From Epiperipatus broadwayi (Eukaryota > Onychophora > Udeonychophora > Euonychophora > Peripatidae): a stretch of DNA of 64,000 bases. Location: contig JAQFVV010012394.1 of assembly GCA_028023455.1 (NCBI GenBank), positions 21,160,900 to 21,224,899 on the forward strand, in the 5' to 3' direction. The position numbers and the translations under genes were made by a program. A model generated the notes under the pieces. That model had not been told where the DNA came from, searched no databases, and saw only the letters and a list, made by a program, of their open reading frames with translations. This document shows, one piece after another, positions 10,716-21,288 of the stretch (its first letter is position 1; every line of letters begins with the position of its first letter).

Positions 10716-11654
10716 ACTAAATCAATTAATGCAAATATTACAAAATGCTCACAGATTCATATAACACAAGCATGAACTGGATATATTAGAATGATACATT
10801 GACTGATGTTTTTTCCTCACTTCACAAGGGTTTTGTTACCAGTTTAATTCTTTTATTTGTTAATCCATCCCATTGGCAATGAAAATGTCATACCTTTTTT
10901 AAAAATGTTTTTGCATGCATGCTGTATAATAATTTTAGTTTCAACCAGAAGAATGGAATTAGAAAACTATACGAATACCAGAAAAGAGCTGAGTATGGAA
11001 TGTTTTATTTTAAAATAAGTAACCAATTGCAGTGATCAGACTATCCATATATCTAACATACCCTCTATGGACAGTCAGATGTATGAAGATCTTCACTTTA
11101 CCCAACCTAGATGAAAACACCTTCTTTACTCAAAAACTTTTAAAAATGAAGAATAGGGATCAAATGCTATCCACCAAAAGAAGATACAAGGACACATGGA
11201 ACTTGTTTCATGTCCCACAATCACCCTAGAAGCTCTCCACAGAACAAACTCATCAACACCGCATTAAGACAAACTGCGGCCTAGTACAAGATATACACGA
11301 AATGAATTCAGCAACAACTGAAATCAACCTATCCCTAGGGTCTTCTAGACATTGACCCTGCTTATGTATTCCCTATTTAGTATATACATTGCAACTTTTG
11401 AACAATAATTAGAAAACAATAAATTTTTTAAGAATAAAATAAGTATGGAATAAAAAAAAATGGACAGATCACAAGAGATTCCCAAGATTAAGCAGCTCAA
11501 GAATAAATGGGAATTCTTATAAATTGCAAAGGACAATGTCAATGTAACAATTTTTAATCTTTAGTTCAACTTACGAATTGTAAATATTTTTTTACTTTTA
11601 TATTTTGACTTTGGATTATATTCTTCCCATTTAAATTTTTCAGGAGAACTTCGC
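10716..11654. other. Unassigned DNA upstream of Penelope relic
   Basis: The part at 11030-11340 is less AT-rich than its surroundings and encodes a 65-residue plus-strand ORF (11032-11229) with no family I recognise. It may belong to the Penelope-like element whose end lies downstream. Confidence 0.3.
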
Positions 11655-11910
11655 TCTAAGCTATGGATCTGGAATGAATGATCTGTAAATAGATGCATTC
11701 AATCACTGAATGAACAAACAATTTGATATGGATCTTGGATTAGATTATGCATCTGGAATGGATCCCACTTAAATACCTGCATTTTAAGAGATACTATTGA
11801 ATGAACAATTTATTGAATAAACTAACCATTTAATGAAGATGCTTCTAGAATTAAATTATGCATCTGGAGTGGATTATCCTTAAACACTATTGAATGGACA
11901 GACCATTCAA
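11655..11910 (+). repeat. Degenerate tandem repeat, about 3 units near 100 bp
   Basis: ATGGATCTGGAATGAATG (11663), ATGCATCTGGAATGGATC (about 11748) and ATGCATCTGGAGTGGATT (about 11857) begin three diverged units, each continuing with a CTATTGAATGAAC-like segment. Confidence 0.5.
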
Positions 11911-11923
11911 AAAATAATACAGT

Positions 11924-12560
11924 TTGATGAATGCTTTAAAAAAAAAAGAGGCTATGGATTGTATGTTTTCTATTGGAAAGATCTATATAGAACAAACTCT
12001 TATGAAAAATGGCTATCCATCGGCTGTTATTAAGAAAACTTTAAATAGACAAAAAGAACCATCAAGAGAAAAGACAATTATTGGTACTGTAGTGTACCTA
12101 TACATTCCAAAAATAGCAGATAAATTTTAAAAAATCTGCAATCAGTATAACAACAGAGCAGTTTTCCAGAGCCATACCACCCTACGAGGAATTCTAACAT
12201 CTACAAAGCCTAAACCTGAAATGATGAAAAGATAAAACTGCATCTATAAAATACCATGTGAATGTGGAAGAACATTGAAAAGTGCTTGCAAGAACACAAA
12301 CGGATGATTAGAAGAGAAAAAACAGATGTGTCTAAAGTAGCAGAACATGTATGTGCCAATGAGCATATGTTCAATTGGGAAAATACAAAAATATTGGCTA
12401 GAGAAGAAAAGGTACAAAGAAGAAAATTTAAAGAAGCTGCTCACATGACAATGGCAAAAAATCCATAAGCCAAGCCAGTGTGACTATACATAATGTATGG
12501 AAACCACTAATCAACTTTGCTCTTAGGAAAAAGTGGGGAAATCAGGAGGAACCTCATAGA
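11924..12560 (+). pseudogene. Penelope-like element relic: end of RT and broken GIY-YIG endonuclease
   Basis: Reading through frame changes, the plus strand encodes NGYPSAVIKKTL, a Y-I-P-K-I-A-D-K-like piece, ICNQYNNRAVFQ, then TLRGILTSTKPKP, the linker seen before the endonuclease of Penelope-like elements. IYKIPCECGR follows, the first half of a GIY-YIG domain, then LQEHKRMIRREK, VAEHVCANEHMFNWENTKIL and RRKFKEAAHM (12262-12468). The second Y-I-G-E-T-G segment between CECGR and LQEHKR is missing at about 12268-12285, with a frame change, so the nuclease cannot work. Upstream RT motifs are not seen. Assignment is from motif memory. Confidence 0.75.
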
Positions 12561-12596
12561 TAAGTATATGAAATGACTATAGACGGTTGCCTTTGG

Positions 12597-12745
12597 TAGG
12601 ATGGCTCAGTTGGTTAGAGCATTACCTTAAAATTCAAAAGTCAAGAATCTAAGAACCCAGGTTCAAATCCCATGCTCATACTGTCACTGGTCAGGCCAGC
12701 GACATCTGAAGAAGAGGGGAGGCTAATACCTCTCAAAACATTGTG
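12597..12745 (+). repeat. tRNA-like module followed by Penelope-type hammerhead remnant
   Basis: GATGGCTCAGTTGGTTAGAG (box A) at about 12601-12620 and CCAGGTTCAAATCCC (box B) at about 12658-12672 make a recognisable tRNA-like module. It is followed at 12706 by CTGAAGAAGAGG, a region able to pair GAGG with CCTC, then CAAAAC. This matches the CTGAAGA/CGAAAC pattern of 10081-10109 but with the catalytic G changed to A. It lies just downstream of the Penelope relic and may be its 3' end or a SINE using that tail. Confidence 0.5.
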
Positions 12746-12779
12746 CACATACTAACCTGTTTGATGTGCTATTACTAAC

Positions 12780-14099
12780 AGTTGAATGTATTTGGAATAT
12801 TTAAATAAAATTAAATTTTTCTAAAGCATTTTCAATACATATATTAGATGATGGAAATAGTCCAATATAAAAATATCATCATCACAATCCTTCAGGAAAA
12901 CACTAGGCTATAGATTATCTCGAAATAGATGTATTTCAAAGTGCCAGTGAAAGAAAAACCACTGAACCAATAAACCATTTGACAGAATCTAACCAATTAC
13001 GTTCCACGGCACAACACTCATTATAAATAAATGCCATGTTTTGTTTAGGTTTTTTTTTATTGCTGTTATTTTTTGTTCTGTGAACATAATTATTAAGTGT
13101 TAACACACAATGTATCTATTAATGTCAAAACTAGACATTTTTTAATGAAAATACTAATTTGTTTTTTTATTCACTATTGATAACTTTATATTTCAGTTTT
13201 TATTATAGGATGTACTGAAGTTGATTTAATTAAGAAAGACTTTTTTTTTTAATTAATGTTTTGTGATCTTTTAACATTTAAATTTCTAAAAGCTTTCTTT
13301 TCTTTTTTTTTTAAAAAAAAATGCTTAATTGACTTGTTTTTCTTAGTGACCGAATATTTAAATGTTACTAAAAGTAACAAATAATTAACTTCTGATTTTA
13401 AAAACTGTATACTTTGGGGGGGGGGGGGCTATTACAGCTGAAATTTTGATATAGCACATTATATTATAGATGTCAGTAGGACCGTAGAAAAAAGTTTGCT
13501 ATTAATAATAGTAAAAGAAAAACTGATTTCTTTTAACATTCTTACCATTGCTCCATTATTACCATGTGACTCTTCATATGGTTAATGGACATGGTTGGGT
13601 ATTAACCACCAAGCATCAGCCAGTGGGATAGGTTTTGATCTTTTACCTCTGAGGTTTTTTTTAAAGTTATGCTAATATATTAATAATCATTTTGTATATA
13701 TATATTTACAATAATAACATATCAAAACTGAATTATGCCCATTATTTGGCTCCACAATATATTAAACATCTTTCTTTTCAATTATATAGATATATTTCTT
13801 TTTAATACTAGCTTATTTCTATTAAAATACTTCTTCCAACTTTAATTCTGATGTTTTCATCTGCATTAATAGTCTGAGAGGGTATTTATTATAGTTTTTT
13901 AATATTTATTTTGAGTCCTACACTCTTGATAATAAGTCTTGTAACATTTCCTGACGTTCTAAGCTTTATTCATAACTCATATTCCTTTATTACTTGTAAA
14001 AATTATTATAAATAAAGGTGAGAAAATCCAGAGATTATTCAACGGCATTTTTTTTTTTTTTTTAGAAGTAGTAATTAACTTTATAAAGTGAACTGAAAA
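12780..14099. other. AT-rich DNA with a 13-base G run
   Basis: No gene supported. A G homopolymer lies at 13416-13428, and T/A runs are common near 13240-13320 and 14050-14063. Confidence 0.4.
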
Positions 14100-14775
14100 T
14101 TACTAGGCTCTAGCAAATGGAAGTATATAGCAAAAAATTAAATACTATAGCAAACTCTCCAGACAGTAGTGCCACCCAGTGAAAGCAATAGTAATCAATG
14201 AATGCTAGGGAATTTATGCACAAATCCCTAGTTAGTAAATACTCTAATATCTCTAGATTAGTTTCTACTTGTGGTTTCCATCAATGATGAATATTAAATC
14301 TGGGAGCACTGCACCTAAATCTTAGGATTTAATACACCCCGCCTATTACCTTTATATATTTAGTTAACTATAAAACTATGAGCCTGATATAAAAAACCAA
14401 AGACACTAAAGTATATAGATACTAAACTGGATATGGCTATACAAATGAATTAACTTTGATTGAAAACATTATTGCATTATCATTTTGGCTTATAACTTTA
14501 TAGTTAACAAAATAGTAAAAAAAAATGGCTATTGGAGAGTTGAAATCCTAAGATCTAGGTGCAGTGCTCTCAGATTCAATGCTCTTCACTGATGAAAGCC
14601 ACAAGACCAAAACTAATCTGGGGATATTGGATGATAGAAATTTTATGTACAAACCTTCTTGCATTCATTGATTACTCTGGCTTGCACTGAGTGGCGCTAC
14701 TGTATGGAGACTTTGCTGCTGTATTAATAACTTGTGTACACATAAAAATGGCAACCATGTGATGTTTTTGTGATT
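14100..14775. mobile_element. Family A retrozyme-like foldback, two nearly full arms
   Basis: The left half (about 14130-14390, minus sense) is the inverse of the right half (about 14470-14765, plus sense), around a centre with GATACTAAACTGGATATGGC. Both ribozymes are dead: the left reads TTGATGG where CTGATGA is expected, and the right keeps CTGATGA (14589-14595) but has A for the G of GAAA. The right edge carries the family terminus AACCATGTGATGTT. RNA 3' ends face outward. No clear TSD was found. Confidence 0.65.
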
Positions 14776-15504
14776 TTATAAAATGAAATAATTCTAAAAG
14801 GTAGCAAAAGATGGAATTGAGTAATGATTCATATCTAGGAATACTTAATTCTAAGTTTATTAATTAAAATATTTGTAAAATAAATAAATATCTCAATAGT
14901 GAAATTTACAATTTTAAGAATGTGACATAACAATGTACATTACTATACAAGAAGACAATATTTAGAACCATTAAAGATCTAAATATCTTTCTGCTGCCCA
15001 TGTTTAGTTTTGAAAAAGCATTGATGATAGAAAGACTTCATGTAATATTCATAAGTCCATTTTTTATCTTTTTTATCAGCTTGAATTTGAATTCAGTCTT
15101 AGTGAATCTTAAAATTATTTAAAGTCACAAATAGGTTTAATTTTTTTCCCATGAAGCTTTAACAAAGCAACTAGTAACCTGGCATTGTTCAATAAATTCA
15201 TATTTAGTTACTACTAGCTAAGGAGTGAAGATTTGGATTAACTTTTAGTTAGATGAATGTTAATACATTTACTGCAAAAATAAATATTTACCTATCACAA
15301 AAGATGCCAAAGATATCATACCCTATCAATACTGAGAACAAAGTGTCCCATCACCAGATCTAGAAGACTGACTCATTGGATATTCTTCTAAAATCCCATT
15401 ATCTTAATTTATCAAATTTCATATTTGTTCCATTCAATTAGTAGTTTTATTGTTCATTAGAAGTTTCTACAACAGAATGTATATTAGTTTGATACTCTAT
15501 GTGT
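14776..15504. other. AT-rich DNA, nothing recognised
   Basis: Short ORFs only. Confidence 0.4.
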
Positions 15505-15600
15505 TTTGGTGCAGTGGCAGGTATCAGAATCTGGACCATGAGGTTCTTGGATTGATTTCAATTCTGTCACTTCTGGTGCCCAAACTTCTTATAAACTCTG
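15505..15600 (+). repeat. Decayed tRNA-derived SINE head
   Basis: GTTTTGGTGCAGTGGCAGG (box A region) followed by GTTCTTGGATTGATTTCAA (decayed box B). The same layout is seen at the right edge of the window (63935-64000). Confidence 0.4.
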
Positions 15601-15659
15601 ACGTAATAAAGACATGTGATTATTTTCTTAATGCCATTTTAAAGATCACTAATCATTGC

Positions 15660-15920
15660 AACAATTTTTTCATATTGGGATATAAGTCCGTGTGTGTTCT
15701 AGCATTCACAATTGTTTTACCAAATCAATCAATAGTATTCCCATGGCCAGGTCCAGAGACCAGTCACACCATCAATTCATCCAGTTCTCCATTACTTTCT
15801 CTTATTGTCCAGCTCTTAACTCTTCTCATCTATTATATTATCGAGCAATGCCAATGTTTTTCCTCTTTAAAACTTAAATTATTCTCTCAAACGTTTTCAT
15901 TATCGGTAACAAATTATTAA
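15660..15920 (-). pseudogene. Possible non-LTR retrotransposon relic
   Basis: The plus-strand ORF here (15450-15920, 156 codons) is the longest outside the reverse transcriptase but crosses a SINE head and looks noncoding. On the minus strand, reading through stops, segments such as WIDGVTG and a basic stretch resemble the carboxyl-terminal region of L1/RTE-type polyproteins. The match is weak and from memory. Confidence 0.25.
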
Positions 15921-16609
15921 TTTTCAACTTTGTGTTTAACAACTAACATTTTTTGCAATCTATTCTTTAAAGTCTTTCCTATTTTTCACTTATGATATTC
16001 TTATTTTCTTGATTACAGAGTTTAAGTTTAATTTGCTAAGAAAACATTAAAAGTTACAATTTATGAATGTTCAATTACATATATCTCCTTCATCCCTGGA
16101 ATTGCCATCTTGAATTTTAAGAAAAAATATACATTTTATAATTGTTAGTGAGTATTATGCTTGAATGCAATTAGTATAACAAGATATATATTGTTAGAAA
16201 GGGCAAATATGAAAAAATGTAATAAAGCTGATAAAATAGTCATTACTTCAAAAAAAATTAAGGAAAAAAGATTTAATACTTTTGAAAAATGTTTATACTT
16301 ACATTGGTTCACAAATTCTAAATTTTGAAAGTTAAATATTAAAATGACATTTTCATAAACAGCTTTATCACATCCGTCACTAAATGCTGAAAAAAATATA
16401 TATATAACATCACTTACCTAAGATAATTTTTCATAGCAGAAATATTGAAACTGGATAAATTTCATGCCTTTTTTTTTTATTTTCAGACCCTACATTTTGT
16501 TTTAGTGGGGGCAAAAAAAAAAAAATAACAGTGAAAGCAGTGCATGAGAATGAAATGAATAAAAACAAAGCAAATCAATAAAAAATAAACAAATTTATAT
16601 AAGCACTAA
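15921..16609. other. AT-rich DNA, nothing recognised
   Basis: A and T runs and short ORFs only. Confidence 0.4.
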
Positions 16610-16760
16610 GTATATGTGTGCGAGATGATGATCTTGACAAAATAATGAGTGCTGGTTCAGCATAAAATATGTATTTTGGGGATTTTCTCCTTTTTATATG
16701 CATGTGTGTGTGCATGTGTATCAGTTATATGAGATAGAGTGGATGGATTGAGGAAACTTA
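16610..16760 (+). repeat. Family B fragment with dead hammerhead
   Basis: Carries AATGAGTGCTGGTTCAGCAT, the family B stem II, followed by AAAATATGTATTTTGG, then the family's downstream CATGTGTATCAGTTATATGA segment. The CTG of the core and the G of GAAA are lost. Confidence 0.55.
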
Positions 16761-17222
16761 AAAATACCTTATATTAATTACATTTATGTATAATTAACCT
16801 GACTTTATATATTCTATCAGTACCTAAAAATGTATTCTATAAAATTAAAATTTATTATAAAAAAAAAAAGCAGTACTCACCATTGATACAAAAATGTAAT
16901 CCGTATTTTTTGGATTGAAATAAGTAGTGAATGAATTCATTTCTGCTGAAGCAAATTTGATCTGCAAGTAAATCTAAAAAAAATGAGAAAAATAAAGTAA
17001 CTAAAAATTGCATATTTGAAAAAAAAATCATAACAAAATTGAAATTTTATCGTAGAAAAAAAATATGTATTTTTTTCCTGGGAAAATGGTGGACAGAAAG
17101 TAATGCTCCTGGGTTTGAGATTAATTGATACTGCACAAACTCAGTAGTTACAGTAAACTTATGTTGATGGGTTAGAGGCTAAGATAGGAATGTAAGAGAT
17201 ATATAGCTAGCTTTAGAAACTT

Positions 17223-17914
17223 CTTCACTAAACAAATCTATGTCTGGCTGACTCCTATTGTTCTCGAGGGCTATTTATACATTTTCTGAATACTTTTTGA
17301 AAATTCTCTTTTTCATTCACCCAAGACTAAGTAAATATGTTAAAATTCCAATGACCACAATCATCAATCTAAAATATTTTTGTATTGTATTCTTAAGATC
17401 CACTCTCCCGATAAACCCAATGAATATGTTTCAAATCTATTTTTAATTTAATAATTTAATGTAGATTTAAAGAATTTATGTTTCAAATATCTTTTCTATT
17501 TTAATTTAATTAGAAATTTCATAATCATTTTGTTAATGGACTTTTTTTTGTTTTACGCTAAAGAATGTCAGCAGGGTTTATCACAAAAGTAAATCTCCAG
17601 AATAAAATACTTAAAAAAAATAGCATATTAAAAATTTATTTATTAATTTTTATAAAAGTTTCTGTCTGTAATTATATATATGTATTTGCACATATATATA
17701 TATGTCTGGGCCCCTCCAATATTTATAATAAAAAAAATTTAAATAGAAAATTGATATTTTATTCACTTATTAGCTGGTCTAAAAATTAAATGTATATAAG
17801 ATGGCAGATGGAAAGTTTTATAAATATCATTACACATGTGGATCTGGTTCGATCCTAGTTTAGCAACCTAGAAAGACATGAAGCATGGATCTGGCCTACA
17901 GATCCATTGCTTCA
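17223..17914 (-). repeat. Putative 3' LTR (direct repeat partner of 23315-23990)
   Basis: About 690 bases diverged by perhaps a tenth from 23315-23990 in the same orientation. Read on the minus strand it begins TGAAGCAATGGATC, immediately preceded by the purine-rich AGAGGGAAA (17915-17923), as expected for a polypurine tract before a 3' LTR. The minus-strand gag-like gene between the repeats agrees with that orientation. The other end should be CA; this copy has TA where its partner has the expected base. No TSD was found. Confidence 0.5.
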
Positions 17915-18179
17915 TTTCCCTCTATTTACGATATAAAAAAAATAACCAAAAAAAAATAAGAACTTGCTTCAGATAGACGCAGAAAACATACAGGTTTGAA
18001 GTAGTTTGTTCTACCTTATTTCATTTTGTCTTCTTATTTTTCAAACTTTCTACTGATTCCCTATCTAATGTTCCTATACAATTTTATCTGAGTTATCAAA
18101 ATCATTTTCCTACTTCAAGTCCTATTCCTAGTCTAAGCCTGTTTTTTATTGTTTTCTGGGTTTTCAGGATCCAGAGGGA

Positions 18180-19400
18180 TACATGGTCTCAACTTCCTCA
18201 TATTATTTGCTTCTTGGTCTCCTGGATCATATGTCAGATTTCCATAATCTATGAAGATTAGCAGTTGGGTCAACCCCTCAATTGTCATGATCTGGGTGGC
18301 ATATTATGGCATATGACTCTGATTACATGAGCTTCTGAATATTTAAATACTGATAGAGACCTTATTTTTGTCACCTGATACAGAAAAAACTGTGTATAGG
18401 TCTCCCTACAATCATGCTATCTTTCATTTGTGACCATGTGCAGTATGCCTTCCTGGCACCCCTCAATGTCATTGATAGTTGCCTTAATGATTTCCACCAA
18501 GCTTTGGCAGCTGCCCTTAAGTGATGACTGGCAATCACTATCTTTTCCTTTTCACTCACTTGGTGAAAATAGAGTTTTCTGCAGACTCTCTAAATGATCT
18601 ATTGGACTTTTATCCAGTTATCCTTTAAAATCCAGTGTGTGAATGAACTGTAGCATCAGTGATGTTCCTTGGGCAACCACCTCAGGAATGGATTGTTGCT
18701 TCACTTTATGGTTCTGCTGCTCAATGACTACTGGTTTACTAATAATTCCAGCATTGCAATATTCATTTTTTTTATTAATGGATGTTGACATTCTATTCTC
18801 ACTTCGTTCTCCATCCTCTTCTTTATCTTGATTTCCCATCTGTTGGGTATAGGCTATCTCCTTTGGGTGTACATCCATTGCTTTTTTATACCATAATGTT
18901 CCTGGATGTCCAATGTCCTTTCAATCTCTGCTAATCTTTTACCATTTCCATTGACAAAACTTTGTAGCATCTCCGACATCATTTTTCTATATTCCATCTC
19001 TTTTATCAAGTTCTTGATCATGCTGTTCCTCTCCCAATGATTTGGGCTTCTCTTCACCACTGGTCTCCATCCATGATCCTTTTTTCCAGGTCTATTAAAG
19101 ACTATCTCATCACTCTCTTTTTCTGATCTCTCTGATTCTTTTTTGGCTCAGGGTCCTCCCGATCCACTAACATCTTGTACATCTTTTCTATTTTTGCTTT
19201 ATTTGAAATATCTTTTATTTGCTTAATAAATATAACATAGGATATGCCCAATCCCCAAAGTCCCACATCTAATCTACCTAAACCATATCTACCCTGTTTT
19301 GCTCTGCTCTCTTTTTTATTTTTGTGCTTATTTTTCCAGTTGCGATTCTGCTTGAGAAAAAAATTTTTTTCACTAGGCTGTTCTCTGGTTTCTGAAACAA
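18180..19400 (-). pseudogene. Broken gag-like gene of an LTR retrotransposon
   Basis: Minus-strand segments in shifting frames read as one decayed protein. A Lys/Glu-rich amino part (18854-19060, then 18618-18878 after a frame change) precedes SEKEKIVIASHHLRAAAKAWW (18500-18559), the alpha-helical capsid motif of Ty3/Gypsy Gag in which a hydrophobic L-x-G/A-x-A stretch is followed by paired tryptophans, and then TWSQMKDSM. No zinc knuckle, protease or reverse transcriptase follows before the downstream repeat. It lies next to the 3' repeat instead of the 5' one, so pol is deleted or never existed here. Confidence 0.55.
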
Positions 19401-19904
19401 ACTAAATACATTTTAAATCAATATATGTACATATTTATTTGTTTAACATCCATTTTACTTCATTTATTAATTTTTTTATTATTTTAAGACTTGCTATAAT
19501 GTACTACCTGAATTCGAGGATATTATAGTAGCTGTCAATGATCACTTTTGTTCACCAAATTTATTTATAAGAGAACCAGACAACAAGATGAGATCCCATA
19601 AATCACAAAGGATCACTCAAGTCCACACAAACACAAAAAAAACATGCTATTTGTCATATTTTGATTTCTGACTGATCTGAGAATATTATTTCTTGATTCT
19701 TATAAATGGTATAACAAATATATATAGGGACAATCCAAGATAAAAATGATTTGAATGCCTTCTCTTGTAGTAGCATTTATCATAAATAAAAAAAAAAGCT
19801 TGTTTAGAGCTATTAGCATGCTCTTAATTTTATATATATATATATTTCACAAGTTCTTCACTTATTCTTTCAAGTGACTAACTTATTTTGGAAAATACAA
19901 GTAT
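19401..19904. other. AT-rich DNA between gag relic and minisatellite
   Basis: Nothing recognised apart from an AT dinucleotide run near 19832-19845. Confidence 0.4.
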
Positions 19905-20480
19905 CTAAGAGGGTCTTCACCTATCATATCAGGTTACTAAAAAAATACAATATATAAATATATCGTGAGTGTATTTGTTTTAAAATACATTTATAAATCA
20001 TAAAGAGGGTCTTCATCTATTGTATCAGGTTACTAAAAAATAATATATATATATTGCGAGCATATTTGTTTTAAAATACGTTTTGTTACTCAGTAAATAT
20101 ACATATTGCGAGCTTATTCCTTTTAAAATACATTTTTAACTCATTAAATGGGTCTTCACCTATTGTATCAGGTTACTAAAAAAAATAAAATATATCTATT
20201 GCAAGTGTATTTGTTTAAAAATATGCTTTATTACTCAGTAAATATATATATATTGCAAGCATATTTGTTTTAAAATACATTTTTTAACTCATTAAGGTCT
20301 TCACCTATCCTATCAGGTTACTAAAAAAAATACCATATATGTATTGTGAGTGTATTTGTTTTAAATACATTTTTTTAACTCGGGTTAATGGGTCTTTATC
20401 TATCATCTCAGGTTACTAAAAAAATAAAATATATGTGTATATTGCGAATGTATTTGTTTTAAAATACATTTATAACTGAA
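19905..20480 (+). repeat. Minisatellite with alternating 95- and 145-bp spacing
   Basis: Five units begin with GGGTCTTCACCTAT-like sequence at 19911, 20007, 20150, about 20295 and 20390 and continue with CAGGTTACTAAAAAA, a TATATTG stretch and GTATTTGTTTTAAAATACATT. The longer units contain an extra half unit of about 48 bases starting TTACTCAGTAAATAT. A more decayed unit may precede 19905. Confidence 0.8.
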
Positions 20481-20504
20481 TAAGATCTTGAGATTATTTT
20501 AAAC

Positions 20505-20975
20505 CAAAATCTGGGGGGGGGGGGGATACTTGTATGTGGGTTTATTAATTAAAATCCCATGTTTGGAAGGTCAATCTCTGGGGAAGAGAAAAAAAAATTA
20601 TACCATCTATACACATTTGTACTCTACGGGCAAAATCCGGGAAGAAAAAAAAATTATACATATCTTTCTTTTCTTTCTACAGGATCTATTTCATTTATTG
20701 TACAAGCCACTTGACGAAATCTGGGGGAAAAAAAATTATATATATATGTTCATACTCTACAGGGTGCTATAAGGTGTGATAATAACTAATAGTAGTGTGT
20801 CCCATGACTGAGCATCCCAAATCCAGGGGGGGGGAATTTCTATGCATATGTCAAACCCTTTTTTGTTTTTCTATACATATATATATAAACATAATTCAAT
20901 ACTCAGGGTAAGTAGGTGTTTTTTAACAAAGCCTCATGTTGACAGTGCCAGAATCTGGGGAAGAAAAAAAATTAC
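20505..20975 (+). repeat. Degenerate repeats around an AATCTGGGG(A/G)-AAAATTATA core
   Basis: Copies of AATCTGGGG followed by A-runs and ATTATA occur near 20508, 20574, 20634, 20717, 20818 and 20949, with ACTCTAC segments between some of them. A 13-base G run lies at 20513-20525. Confidence 0.5.
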
Positions 20976-21198
20976 TGTACCGGTCAAAATTGTATGTTAA
21001 CTCAAAACGATTCACAGCCTGGGTAAAAGTATCTCAAATCCAACCATACATGAGATCAAAGATAAAGAATACTTATGGATTTTGTCCTGTTTACCCACTC
21101 TCTAAATCTGCCAACTAAGTAACAACATTTTCGAGGCAAGCAATTAATCTTTTCTATACTCCGGCCCACTAGCATCAATGGTGGAGCATGAGCCTCAA

Positions 21199-21288
21199 CT
21201 AAGTCTAATGTTTAACTCGAGAAGTCAGCCGATGCTATGACACTTTAAAAAAAATAAAAAAAAAAAAAAACTAATTCTAATGTTTAAC
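21199..21288 (+). mobile_element. Severely 5'-truncated SINE tail with 18-bp TSD
   Basis: About 54 bases, TCGAGAAGTC then GCCGATGCTATGACA and an A-rich tail (21217-21270), share the GCCGATGCTATGACA tail of the SINEs at 2317-2452 and 28121-28231. They are flanked by CTAAGTCTAATGTTTAAC (21199-21216) and CTAATTCTAATGTTTAAC (21271-21288), a target-site duplication with one mismatch. Confidence 0.75.

Noticed and set aside
13416-13428. G runs (also 20513-20525, 32480-32488 and a C run near 33603) as G-quadruplex signals
   Set aside because: They are single homopolymers with no further G tracts nearby, and may vary in length as sequencing artefacts.
15450-15920. A 156-codon plus-strand ORF as a host gene
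   Set aside because: It crosses a tRNA-derived SINE head and has no recognisable domain; its minus strand looks like a decayed retroelement. Length alone is not evidence in this context.
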